Assembly: GCA_964651435.1 (NCBI GenBank)
Contig: CAZYVU010000009.1
Location: 21,992-85,991 of the forward strand
DNA: 64,000 nucleotides
Reading direction: 5' to 3'
From: CAZYVU01 sp964651435
Lineage (GTDB): Bacteria; Desulfobacterota; Syntrophorhabdia; Syntrophorhabdales; CAYQXL01
Under the pieces are notes generated by a model. That model searched no databases and was not told the origin of the DNA. It worked only from the letters and a program-made list of their open reading frames with translations. Positions 23,217 through 31,773 of the stretch are shown in pieces; positions within the stretch are counted from its first letter, which is position 1, and every line of letters begins with the position of its first letter. A program made the translations under genes and the position numbers.

Positions 23217-24599
23217 TTACGAGGGCCGCTTGACCACCTTTCCGTATCCGGGCTGCCCCACTATGACGCCACTGCGCATGACGAACTGCCCCCTGACTAT
23301 GGTGTGTACGGGAACGCCCGTCACCTCAACACCGTCCCAGGAAGTCCAGCCGCACCTGCTCTCCATATTAGCGTGTTTCAGGGTAACCCTTCTCTGCAGA
23401 TCGACGACGACGAGGTCGGCATCGGAGTGCACCTGAACAACCCCCTTTTGAGGGTAGATGCCGAAAAGCCGCGCGGGAACGGTTGAGAAGACCTCGGCAA
23501 GCCGCTCAAGGGTTATGCGCCCCTCATTTACGGCCGTCAGGAGCAGGCTCAACGTTTCCTGGATTTTCGGCGTTCCGTTCGGAGCCTTGTACATATCCGT
23601 CCAGCCGATTTCCTTTTCCTCCCGCGTGTGGGGCGCATGGTCCGTGCCGATAATATCGATCGTCCCGTCGTTTAGGGCCTTCCACAGCATATCGGTCGTA
23701 TCGGGGCCGTTCCAGTAGTTGAGTGCGTAAGGACCGAGACGTTCCACCGTGTCCCAGTCGTTGCAGAGAAAAAGCATCTGCGGATTTGTCTCGGCCGTCA
23801 CAAGCTGGCCTGCAATTTTGGCCGCCTTCAGCACCTGAAGGGACCGAGGGGACCGAAGATGGAGGAGATGCATGTGGACACCCGTCACCTCCTGCACCCG
23901 AACGAGGAAGGATATGGCCGAGTCAAACGTAATGCCGTCGTAGGAGGATGGAATCCTGGCATAGGTTTGATAGCTATTGTCTCCCCTGTCCAGGGCCCTC
24001 TGGGCGAGGGTGTCAAGAAGGTCCTGGTTGTTCGGGTGCACCATGAGCGGGAGGCCCGTCTCCGCCACGGCCTCCGCTATATCGAATATTTGGCCCTGAT
24101 GGTGAACGCCCAGCTCGGGCATATGAGGATAATCGGTGCCCCGATCGCTTATCATGAAGAGCTTGAACGCCAACGCCCCTGATTGGACGAGCCCCTTCAT
24201 CTCCCTAAGGTTTGTACCCGCCGGATGATGATTGAAATCAACAAGGGCCTTCCTTCCGTAAATGGCGATGACCTCGCGGTACCGCTCAACGGTTGTCGTC
24301 ACGGGGTTGACGTTGGGCATGCCCATAACAGTCGTGTATCCGCCCGCTGCCGCAGCCCTCGTACCTGTTGTAGCGTCCTCCTTGTGCGTGTACCCGGGGT
24401 CCCTCAGGTGGGTATGGGTGTCGACACCGCCCGGGATCACCACCATCCCCGTCACGTCCACAACATCCCCGGCCTTGGGCGCCAACCCTCCGGCCTGCAG
24501 GGCCACTATCTTGCCGTTATCTATTACAATATCCGCCTCCAACACCCCGCCGGGCGTCACCACGCGGCCACCGGTCAGGGCTAGGTCAACACCTTTCAT
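23217..24599 (-). CDS. Dihydroorotase/allantoinase-family cyclic amidohydrolase
   Basis: A 460-residue metal-dependent hydrolase of the dihydroorotase/allantoinase/dihydropyrimidinase group. Metal ligands visible: H62 and H64 (GVDTHTHLRDPG), the lysine that is carboxylated in the family (K146 in ALAFKLFM), a His in LMVHPNN, a His in MHLLHLRS and the Asp in GTDHAPH. It opens the ring of a cyclic amide. The sequence alone does not separate allantoinase from dihydroorotase; the position at the end of an ABC importer operon favours a catabolic role over pyrimidine synthesis. Confidence 0.88.
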   Translation of the reverse strand: MKGVDLALTGGRVVTPGGVLEADIVIDNGKIVALQAGGLAPKAGDVVDVTGMVVIPGGVDTHTHLRDPGYTHKEDATTGTRAAAAGGYTTVMGMPNVNPVTTTVERYREVIAIYGRKALVDFNHHPAGTNLREMKGLVQSGALAFKLFMISDRGTDYPHMPELGVHHQGQIFDIAEAVAETGLPLMVHPNNQDLLDTLAQRALDRGDNSYQTYARIPSSYDGITFDSAISFLVRVQEVTGVHMHLLHLRSPRSLQVLKAAKIAGQLVTAETNPQMLFLCNDWDTVERLGPYALNYWNGPDTTDMLWKALNDGTIDIIGTDHAPHTREEKEIGWTDMYKAPNGTPKIQETLSLLLTAVNEGRITLERLAEVFSTVPARLFGIYPQKGVVQVHSDADLVVVDLQRRVTLKHANMESRCGWTSWDGVEVTGVPVHTIVRGQFVMRSGVIVGQPGYGKVVKRPS

Positions 24600-24639
24600 C
24601 AGTCTCCCTCCTTATCATTTTCCACGCTCATCGCCACAC

Positions 24640-25416
24640 CTATCCAAAGAGTGATCGAAAGAGCGAAAACTTTCGGTCAAGTATTAGCATAATTGTAATG
24701 GTCAGGAGGACGATCATGCTTGCCGCCGCTGCAACAGACGGTTCCGCAAGCCACTCCATTCTGTTGAAAAGCACCACCGGCAGGGTACTTGACCCCGGCG
24801 ACGCGATGAATACCGATATGGTAACATTATTAAATGAAACGAGAAAGCCGAACACCCCTCCGGCAATGACACCCGGCTTGATTAAGGGAAGGGTAACGAG
24901 TCTAAATGTGTTCCATCGGTTAGCGCCGAGGATCGACGCGGCCCTACCCAATGAAGGATCAAGTCCCGTAAGGCTCACCAGAACAGTCCGGATGACATAG
25001 GGAACGGTCAGGACAACGTGCGCGACAATGAGGCCCAACCGGCTGATGAGCCCCCAATTGGTGAAGGTAAGCAGCAGGGCGAAGGCGGTCATGACCGTAG
25101 GGACGCTGAGCGGTGCCAAAAAAAAGGCCGACAGGTACCCCCTGCCCCGGGCGTCCGGCCTGGCCAGGTAGAGGGCCCCCAAGGTGCCGATGACAAGACT
25201 GATGAGAACAGAGGCTACGGCCACCGATAGGCTCAGCTCCAGCCCCTTCAGCATCTGGGGATCGGAAAAGGCCGCCCAGTACCATTTCAAGCTGAACCCC
25301 TTGGGCGGAAAGACGATGTATCGTGTCGTCGTAAAGGATGACCCGACGACGAGCACCGTTGGAATGAGGATGACGGCAAAACCCAGATAGGGAAGGAACC
25401 GCACTATTCTGCCCAT
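24640..25416 (-). CDS. ABC transporter permease, PotC-like
   Basis: A 258-residue inner-membrane permease with about six membrane segments and the cytoplasmic coupling loop ILGANRWNTFRLVTLPL. It belongs to the spermidine/putrescine-type (PotC) group that also imports other small organic ions. The start at ATG 25416 (AAGGGGT just upstream) is chosen because the upstream permease ends at 25418; the frame extends farther but only through that gene. Confidence 0.9.
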   Translation of the reverse strand: MGRIVRFLPYLGFAVILIPTVLVVGSSFTTTRYIVFPPKGFSLKWYWAAFSDPQMLKGLELSLSVAVASVLISLVIGTLGALYLARPDARGRGYLSAFFLAPLSVPTVMTAFALLLTFTNWGLISRLGLIVAHVVLTVPYVIRTVLVSLTGLDPSLGRAASILGANRWNTFRLVTLPLIKPGVIAGGVFGFLVSFNNVTISVFIASPGSSTLPVVLFNRMEWLAEPSVAAAASMIVLLTITIMLILDRKFSLFRSLFG

Positions 25417-25417
25417 A

Positions 25418-26317
25418 TTACCCCTTAAGCCAGGCCATGAAGCGGCCCTCGACGGCACGTGAGATGAGAAACGTGAGAAAAAGCATGACGAGCACCAGAA
25501 GAACACAGAGGGCTGCAGCGTCAGGCCAATCAAAGAGTGCTATGGCAAAATTGTAGATAAGAAGCGGCACAACCTTGACCCGGTTTCCCCCGATGATGTA
25601 AGGGGTCACGAAGGCGGCGGCAGAAAGTGAGAAAACCATGAGGCTCCCTGAAAGCACCCCTGGAACGCTGAGCGGCAGCGTGACCTTCCAGAAGGTGCGC
25701 CACGGTGAGGCCCCTAGAATTCTGGCCGCCCTAAGCAGGCTGGGATCGACATTTTCAAGGGAACTCATGATGCTGAGCATCATGTAGGGAGAGAAGCTGT
25801 AAACGAGCACGATAATGACGCCCAACTCCGTGTTGAGGATCTGTACGGGCTCTGTTACGATATGGAGCCCCAGGAGAATCCTGTTGGCAAACCCACTGGG
25901 ACCGAGAAGAATGAGCCATGCAAAGGCCGTAACGACAAGGCTGAGCATGACGGGAACGAGAAGGATCAAGGTCAGGAAAGGCCGTTCCTGGGCCCGCGCC
26001 TTCACCGTGTGGTAGGCCAGGGGATACCCGAAAAGAATGGAAGCAGCCGTCGCAACCCCGGCGATCCACAGCGTACGCCAGAAGGCATGAAGATAGAAGG
26101 GGTCGGAAATGAGCGTAATGTAGTTTTTCAGCGTTATTTTCAGCCCGACTACCGCCTGCGGATCAAATTCCCGAAAGCTCATCAGCAGCGCCATGACAAG
26201 GGGAAACATCCAAAAGACGGAGAGCCAGCCCACTGCGGGCAGCACGAGCAGAAAGAGCCAGGTCCAGCGCCTCGCTCTGTCCATGACCCCCTGTCCTCCG
26301 ACATCGCCTATCGACAT
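25418..26317 (-). CDS. ABC transporter permease, PotB-like
   Basis: A 299-residue permease with six membrane segments and the coupling loop ILGASPWRTFWKVTLPL. It forms the heterodimeric channel with the PotC-like protein encoded one base downstream. An alternative ATG at 26284, giving MDRARRWTW, has GGAGGA about nine bases upstream and may be the true start; the extra 11 residues are not conserved-looking. Confidence 0.9.
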   Translation of the reverse strand: MSIGDVGGQGVMDRARRWTWLFLLVLPAVGWLSVFWMFPLVMALLMSFREFDPQAVVGLKITLKNYITLISDPFYLHAFWRTLWIAGVATAASILFGYPLAYHTVKARAQERPFLTLILLVPVMLSLVVTAFAWLILLGPSGFANRILLGLHIVTEPVQILNTELGVIIVLVYSFSPYMMLSIMSSLENVDPSLLRAARILGASPWRTFWKVTLPLSVPGVLSGSLMVFSLSAAAFVTPYIIGGNRVKVVPLLIYNFAIALFDWPDAAALCVLLVLVMLFLTFLISRAVEGRFMAWLKG

Positions 26318-26356
26318 CCCGCCGCCCCTACGTCCACCTCTTCTCTGCCTCCCTGC

Positions 26357-27469
26357 TCATTCCTGCCATGAACCTTCAACGGTGAGCCAGTCACGTGGCG
26401 CCACCGATATTCGAACCGTTGACCCCACGGCAATGGACTCGGCAATATCGCTTCGCAAGTGCGCATTGACGGCCCCGACGCCCTTCACGTCCACGACAAA
26501 AGCGACAAAAGGACCTCCGAAGACTCGGCTCACGACCTTGCCCGTCAACTCTCCTTCTTCCGGCGTACCATTCTTCAGTTCGCCCAAGCGCAGGCGATCC
26601 GGCCGCACGGCCAGCCTAACCCGGCCCCCTCCCTTCAGGGAGCCGCCTGCATCGCCCCTGACCGTAAAAGGGCCGAGACGAAAAACCGGTCCGGCCGCCG
26701 ATGCTTCAGCCACAACGGCATCGAAGAAATTAGAAATACCGATAAACTCCGCCACAAACTGCGTCCGCGGCCGACGGTATATCTCTTCCGGTGTGCCGGT
26801 CTGTTCAATCACCCCTCGATTCATAAGCATAATGCGGTCAGAGAGGGTGAATGCCTCCTCCTGATCGTGGGTCACATAAATAGTCGTCGTATGAACGTAC
26901 TGCTGGATCGCCCGTAACTCGGTCTGCATGGTCTTTCGAAGCTTTGCGTCGAGGTTGCTCAACGGCTCGTCGAGGAGAAGGATGCGAGGCTGAACGGCAA
27001 GCGCACGGGCAAGTCCCACCCGCTGCTGCTGGCCCCCCGATAGTTGCCGGGGGTAGCGTCGCTCCATGCCTGCGAGGTGTACCAGTTCAAGCGCCCCGGC
27101 CACTTTCTTCTCTATCTCTCCGGAAGATTGCCTGCGCATCCTCAGCCCGAAGGCAACGTTGTCGAAAATGGTCATATGGGGGAAAAGGGCGTAACTCTGA
27201 AAAACCATGGCGAGGTTCCGTCGATGCGGCTGCACCTCGTTCTTTCGCTGGCCGTCGATGCGGATTTCCCCCCGGTCCGGAGGGAGGAAGCCCGCTACAA
27301 TGTTGAGGGTCGTCGTCTTGCCGCAGCCTGAGGGACCCAACAGGGAGATAAACTCTCCTTCCCCGCCGACAAAGGAAACATCCTTGAGGACCTCGTTCTC
27401 CCTAAAGGCCTTGGAAACCCCAATAACCTCCAAGATGGTCTTGCGACCGCTCAACTCAGACCCAGCCAC
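26357..27469 (-). CDS. ABC transporter ATP-binding protein, PotA-like
   Basis: A 370-residue ATPase: Walker A GPSGCGKTTT, signature LSGGQQQRVGLARAL, Walker B ILLLDEPLSNLD, H-loop VTHDQEEAF, then a C-terminal TOBE-type regulatory domain from about residue 275. It drives the two permeases encoded downstream. The start is GTG at 27469, eight bases after the binding-protein gene. Confidence 0.95.
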   Translation of the reverse strand: MAGSELSGRKTILEVIGVSKAFRENEVLKDVSFVGGEGEFISLLGPSGCGKTTTLNIVAGFLPPDRGEIRIDGQRKNEVQPHRRNLAMVFQSYALFPHMTIFDNVAFGLRMRRQSSGEIEKKVAGALELVHLAGMERRYPRQLSGGQQQRVGLARALAVQPRILLLDEPLSNLDAKLRKTMQTELRAIQQYVHTTTIYVTHDQEEAFTLSDRIMLMNRGVIEQTGTPEEIYRRPRTQFVAEFIGISNFFDAVVAEASAAGPVFRLGPFTVRGDAGGSLKGGGRVRLAVRPDRLRLGELKNGTPEEGELTGKVVSRVFGGPFVAFVVDVKGVGAVNAHLRSDIAESIAVGSTVRISVAPRDWLTVEGSWQE

Positions 27470-27477
27470 CGTCGGGC

Positions 27478-28542
27478 CTACTTCGTTTCAATTTCCCGCT
27501 GCCACCGCGCGTTCAACTCCAAACGCTTGGCATTGTATATGTCCCAGGGCATCAGTTGCGCCTTGTCTATGACCTCGCGATTAATGGGGAAGGTCTTGGC
27601 AAACCGGGGGTCAAGCTTCGTCTTGGGGTTCACCGCCCCACCGTACGCCATCTCGGCCTGCAACTTCTGGTACTCCGGCGAGAGCACCAGGTTTACAAAG
27701 TGTTGCGCCGCCTCCTGGTTCGGGGAGTTCTTGGCGATAGCGACATAGGCGGGAATAATCATCGCGCCCTCCTTAGGGGCTACGAATCCCACCGGCACAC
27801 CCGACTTGGCAAGCTGCTGCGCAGGAAAGCTGGCGTTCCATGCCAGCCATGCCTGCTTCTGCGAAAAGAGCGGTATGAGGGCTGAGGCGCCTCCGTGAAA
27901 CATGCCGATGTTCGGCACCAGCGTCTTCAGCTTGGCAAAGCCTTTGTCCAGAGACTTGCTGTTGTCGCCGCCCTCAAGCCTGTTGATCTGAAATAACAGG
28001 GCATAGGCAAAGGTGCTCGTGGACCCGGGAATGCTCACCTTTCCTTTGTAGGCAGGGTTCCAAAAATCGGCATAGGAGGAAGGCTTGGGAAAACCCTGTT
28101 TCTTAAAGGCCTCCTCGTCATAAAGAATGCCCAGAAGATAGAGCACGTATGCCGACCCCATCCCTTCACTGTCTTTGAATCGGGCAGGAATGTCACCGAG
28201 GTTCGGGATGGCGGAGGCCGGCAGCTTCTCCCACAGTCCGGCCTGCTTACCCTGAAGCCACGGACCCTCGTCAAGCATGAAGACGGAGACGTCGGGTTTG
28301 CCCCGTTGGGCTATGGCTTTCGTCAAGGACTGGGCGCTCAAGTGGGGCGACATTACAACATCCACGTTGTGCTTGCTCTTCATTGCAGGAACCACGTACG
28401 CTTCCAGCGGTGCCTTAAACCCCTGGGTTATATACACCTGCAACGTCGATGCCTTTTGTGCCTGTGCGTGAGGAACAGAAACGATAAGAACCGTCAATAC
28501 TGCCCAAAGTAGCCCCATGATGCAGGTCTTATGTACTACCAT
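27478..28542 (-). CDS. ABC transporter extracellular solute-binding protein
   Basis: A 354-residue periplasmic binding protein with a signal peptide (residues ~1-28, cut after AQA). The body resembles PotD/iron-type binding proteins (family 1 or 6): LQVYITQGFKAPLEAYV, YVLYLLGILYDEEAF, FWNPAYKGKVSIPGS. Ligand unknown; the co-located amidohydrolase suggests a cyclic amide or other nitrogen compound. GGAGG stands six bases before the ATG and a near-consensus promoter lies 47 bases upstream. First gene of a five-gene operon. Confidence 0.9.
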   Translation of the reverse strand: MVVHKTCIMGLLWAVLTVLIVSVPHAQAQKASTLQVYITQGFKAPLEAYVVPAMKSKHNVDVVMSPHLSAQSLTKAIAQRGKPDVSVFMLDEGPWLQGKQAGLWEKLPASAIPNLGDIPARFKDSEGMGSAYVLYLLGILYDEEAFKKQGFPKPSSYADFWNPAYKGKVSIPGSTSTFAYALLFQINRLEGGDNSKSLDKGFAKLKTLVPNIGMFHGGASALIPLFSQKQAWLAWNASFPAQQLAKSGVPVGFVAPKEGAMIIPAYVAIAKNSPNQEAAQHFVNLVLSPEYQKLQAEMAYGGAVNPKTKLDPRFAKTFPINREVIDKAQLMPWDIYNAKRLELNARWQREIETK

Positions 28543-28588
28543 AGCTACCTCCAGGTGCCCTTAGTATTTCCGATAGAGGAGTGTTTTC

Positions 28589-28617
28589 AATATAGATGAG
28601 CACCCTCCCGTTGTCAA
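28589..28617 (-). promoter_or_regulatory. Predicted sigma-70 promoter of the ABC-amidohydrolase operon
   Basis: On the minus strand: TTGACA (28612-28617), 17 bases, TATATT (28589-28594), a near-consensus match. The transcript would start near 28582, with a leader of about 40 nt that ends in the GGAGG site of the binding-protein gene. No clear operator palindrome was found in it. Confidence 0.65.
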
Positions 28618-28730
28618 GCGCCTCAAAGGTGCATAAAATGATCTACCCGGTCTTACGAAATCTGCCGCCGGGATGTCGGTGACGTCAGTTATGTCTTGTT
28701 TTGAGGGGCGCAGTGTTTTAAGAATAACAC

Positions 28731-29372
28731 ATGGACAGAAGAGATTCGGGGTACAGGGCCTTCGAAGGTCTCGACGAGTTCCTCAGGAGAAACAATATCG
28801 CAGTGAGCCCGGCTAAACCCGAGTCGATTCCGGACTTTGCCGAGGCCATGAAAGATGTGAAGAAGATATCGCAAGGCAAAGAGGCTCCGAAAAAGAAAAG
28901 GACCCCTACAGCCAGGGTCTTCAGGGACACCGATCCGTCCGTGGAGATCGACAGGGCCCTCCGGAACGGCCTGGCCCTCGATGTGGTTAACTTGCCGGAG
29001 TACATGGAAGGATACGCAGAGGGCCTCAATCCCCTCACCATGGAAAAATTGCGACAGGGTGAGTTTTCCATCGAGAAGACCCTCGATCTTCACGGGTTGG
29101 ATACGGTCAACGCAGAGAGGGCCTTTTCCGTCTTTTTGCAGCAGGCCGTTCGGGAAGGATTGCGCTGCATCAGGGTGATCCACGGGAGAGGCCTCAAGTC
29201 CAAGGAAAAACCGGTACTAAAGGAAAGCCTGAAGGGCTGGATCATCAGGGCAATGAACAGGCGATGGATAGTGGCTTTTGCAAGCGCGAGAATGGCTGAC
29301 GGCGGCACCGGCGCAACGTACCTGCTGCTGAAGGGAAAACCTTCCAAGAAACGGGTGCATGTGGTGGGATGA
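28731..29372 (+). CDS. Smr domain protein (MutS2 C-terminal-like)
   Basis: A 213-residue cytoplasmic protein with a charged N-terminal half and a C-terminal Smr domain (~110-205) bearing LDLHGLDTVNAE and RVIHGRGLKSK, the two hallmark motifs. Stand-alone Smr proteins are nicking endonucleases or RNA nucleases acting in repair or ribosome rescue; the role here is unknown. No clear ribosome site precedes the ATG. Confidence 0.92.
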   Translation: MDRRDSGYRAFEGLDEFLRRNNIAVSPAKPESIPDFAEAMKDVKKISQGKEAPKKKRTPTARVFRDTDPSVEIDRALRNGLALDVVNLPEYMEGYAEGLNPLTMEKLRQGEFSIEKTLDLHGLDTVNAERAFSVFLQQAVREGLRCIRVIHGRGLKSKEKPVLKESLKGWIIRAMNRRWIVAFASARMADGGTGATYLLLKGKPSKKRVHVVG

Positions 29373-29450
29373 GGGCCCGAGGGGAATGAAAGAATTCACT
29401 TTCAATAATCCCTTTTAATCTGATATAAATGAGGGTTCAGGGAGGGGAAC

Positions 29451-30251
29451 ATGCCCAGGTTTGCAATTTTTGGCCTCGGAAATATGGGTGAAGCCATTCT
29501 CAAAGCACTGCTCAAGAGCGGGGCAGCGAGGAAAGAGCTTTATCCTGTGGAGATCAAGGCAGAGCGTGCCGCTTTAATAGAACGTCTATATAAAGTCACC
29601 ATGGAAAAAGAATCGGGCCGCGCAGCGGCACAAAGCGATTTTATCTTTTTGGCCGTCAAGCCTCAGGACGCAGAGGCCTTCTTGAAAAACATCGCCCCCT
29701 TTGTGGAGGACAGGCATGTCATCGTGTCCGTCATGGCGGGCATTACGTCGTCAACCATCGCGGCGCACGTCGGAAAGCCGGTGAAGGTGGTACGCGTCAT
29801 GCCCAACCTTGCCGTACGTATCGGAGAGGGCGCTATCGGCCTGTCTCACAACGAGCTTGTGGGGCCCGACGAAATCGAAGAGGTGCGAAAGCTCTTTGCC
29901 TCGGCCGGAACCGTTGTGGAGGTCAAGGAGGACCTTCTCGATTCCATAACCGCCCTCGGCGCAAGTGGTCCTGCATTTCTCCTGCTTTTTGTCGAGGCGA
30001 TGATCGATGCCGGCGTCCGGGTGGGCCTACCCCGAGACAAGTCCAGGGCCATCGTCCTGCAGATGGTCAAGGGCACCATGGCCCTGCTCGAAGAAGAGGC
30101 GCTTCACCCGAGCCTTATGAGAGAAATGATAACGTCTCCCGGTGGAACAACGATAGCGGGACTGTCGATCATGGAAGAACGGGGCTTCAAGGGTACGGTT
30201 ATCAGGGCGGTCGAGGAGGCCAGGAACCGCTCTAAAGAACTATCTCAATGA
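29451..30251 (+). CDS. proC: Pyrroline-5-carboxylate reductase
   Basis: Last step of proline synthesis, NAD(P)H-dependent reduction of pyrroline-5-carboxylate. The 266 residues show the dinucleotide motif FGLGNMGEAI, the VKVVRVMPNLAV and GEGAIGLS segments, and the C-terminal SPGGTTIAGL signature. A strong ribosome site (GGGAGGGG) precedes the ATG. An inverted repeat TGAAAG-6-CTTTCA lies at 29387-29404 in the leader region. Its stop overlaps the pcm start by four bases. Confidence 0.97.
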   Translation: MPRFAIFGLGNMGEAILKALLKSGAARKELYPVEIKAERAALIERLYKVTMEKESGRAAAQSDFIFLAVKPQDAEAFLKNIAPFVEDRHVIVSVMAGITSSTIAAHVGKPVKVVRVMPNLAVRIGEGAIGLSHNELVGPDEIEEVRKLFASAGTVVEVKEDLLDSITALGASGPAFLLLFVEAMIDAGVRVGLPRDKSRAIVLQMVKGTMALLEEEALHPSLMREMITSPGGTTIAGLSIMEERGFKGTVIRAVEEARNRSKELSQ

Positions 30252-30901
30252 TTCTCAACAATTACTATAATATGCGTCAGCATATGGTAGACACCCAGCT
30301 CGTCAGGAGGGGGATAAAAGACAGCCGCGTCATTGCGGCAATGCGCAAGGTCGAACGCCATCTCTTTCTCGACGAGGCCCTGTGGCCGGAGGCATACGAA
30401 GACCACCCGCTCCCCATCGGGGAGAAACAAACCATTTCACAGCCATACATCGTGGCGCTCATGACAGAAGCTTTGACCCTGCAGGGGAAAGAACGCGTCC
30501 TCGAAATCGGTACGGGGTCGGGATATCAGGCGGCCATCCTCGCAGAAATGGCGGAGCAGGTCTATTCCATCGAACGCATAGCCGTCATCGCACAAAGGGC
30601 CAGAAGACTGCTCGATGAAATGCGGTACAACAACATCGTCATCACCGTCGGGGATGGCACGTATGGGTGGCGTGAATACGCGCCCTACGATGCCGTCATT
30701 GTCACAGCAGCATCACCGGCCGTTCCGAAGCCGCTTATCGACCAACTCGCCCCGGGCGGACGGCTCATCATCCCCCTTGGCGAAGAGTCGGCCCAGGAAC
30801 TCGTCCTCTACTCCAAGCACAAGGATGGCACTGTGTCGTCGGAGGACTACGGCGGATGTAGGTTTGTCAAACTCATAGGAGAACACGGTTGGAGGATTTA
30901 G
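30248..30901 (+). CDS. pcm: Protein-L-isoaspartate O-methyltransferase
   Basis: Repairs isoaspartyl damage in proteins by SAM-dependent methylation. The 217 residues have the SAM loop VLEIGTGSGYQAAIL, the MVDTQLVRRGI N-terminus, the GEKQTISQPYIVALM substrate segment and the closing domain from AQELVLYSK. Its end overlaps the sigma factor gene by 13 bases, echoing the pcm-rpoS order of enteric bacteria although surE and nlpD are missing. Confidence 0.96.
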   Translation: MILNNYYNMRQHMVDTQLVRRGIKDSRVIAAMRKVERHLFLDEALWPEAYEDHPLPIGEKQTISQPYIVALMTEALTLQGKERVLEIGTGSGYQAAILAEMAEQVYSIERIAVIAQRARRLLDEMRYNNIVITVGDGTYGWREYAPYDAVIVTAASPAVPKPLIDQLAPGGRLIIPLGEESAQELVLYSKHKDGTVSSEDYGGCRFVKLIGEHGWRI

Positions 30902-31773
30902 AGGAAACCCGCGAACCCGAAAAGGAGAGCGAGGCTGCGCCGGATACGGAGTTCGATGTCGAAAAGCTCTATATGAGGGACCTGAGAAAGCTCTCTATTC
31001 TCACCCTCGACGAGGAGCGCGTCTTTGCGCAACGCATAGCCGCCGGTGACAGCGATGCCAGGCAACGCCTCATCGAGGCAAACCTGCGCCTCGTCGTCAA
31101 GATTGCAAGAAAGTACATCAACATGGGCATAGCGAACCTCGATCTCATAGAAGAGGGGAACATAGGCCTGATCCGGGCCGTCGAGAAGTTTGACGCCGCC
31201 CGCAACTGCCGTTTTTCAACATACGCAACATGGTGGATCCGCCAATCCATTGAGCGCGCTATTGCCAACCATTCACGCACCATCCGCCTCCCCGTTCACG
31301 TCTCGTCGAAGATGCACAAGGTATCCAAATTTATCAACGCCTACATGGAAAAGAACGAGCGGGAGCCCACGTCTGAAGAGATCGCAACAAGCCTGGGGCT
31401 CCGCCTCGATTTCGTCAAGAATCTCTTTACGATGCTGGGAAAAACCTACTCTCTGGAAACCCTTATTGACGAGGAGGGGAAGTACACCCTTGAGGATATT
31501 CTTCCGGACACGGCTGCCGAAGAGCCTTCTACCGTCTATGAACAGGCAAGACGGGTGGAGGAGATCGCCTCCTGGCTCGACAAGCTCGACGACAAAGAGC
31601 GAAAGGTCATCATTCTCCGGTACGGCCTCGATCAGGGAGAACCTTTGACACTCGAAGCAATCGGGAAAAAGATAGGTGTTACGCGGGAGCGGATCCGGCA
31701 GATTGAACAGAAGGCGCTCAAACAGCTCCGGCGCATTGTCAAGAGACAAAATATTGGCAAAGAAAACATCTGA
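30889..31773 (+). CDS. rpoS: RpoS-like sigma-70 factor
   Basis: A 294-residue sigma factor without region 1.1 and without the long non-conserved insert of RpoD. Region 2 (LIEANLRLVVKIARKY, DLIEEGNIGLIRAVEKFD, FSTYATWWIRQSIERAI), region 3 (LPVHVSSKMHKVSKF) and region 4 (LGVTRERIRQIE-type, here IGVTRERIRQIEQKAL) are complete, so it should recognise near-housekeeping promoters. The size, lack of region 1.1 and position after pcm point to RpoS. The start is TTG at 30889 with AGGAG seven bases upstream, inside pcm. murJ overlaps its end. Confidence 0.85.
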   Translation: MEDLEETREPEKESEAAPDTEFDVEKLYMRDLRKLSILTLDEERVFAQRIAAGDSDARQRLIEANLRLVVKIARKYINMGIANLDLIEEGNIGLIRAVEKFDAARNCRFSTYATWWIRQSIERAIANHSRTIRLPVHVSSKMHKVSKFINAYMEKNEREPTSEEIATSLGLRLDFVKNLFTMLGKTYSLETLIDEEGKYTLEDILPDTAAEEPSTVYEQARRVEEIASWLDKLDDKERKVIILRYGLDQGEPLTLEAIGKKIGVTRERIRQIEQKALKQLRRIVKRQNIGKENI

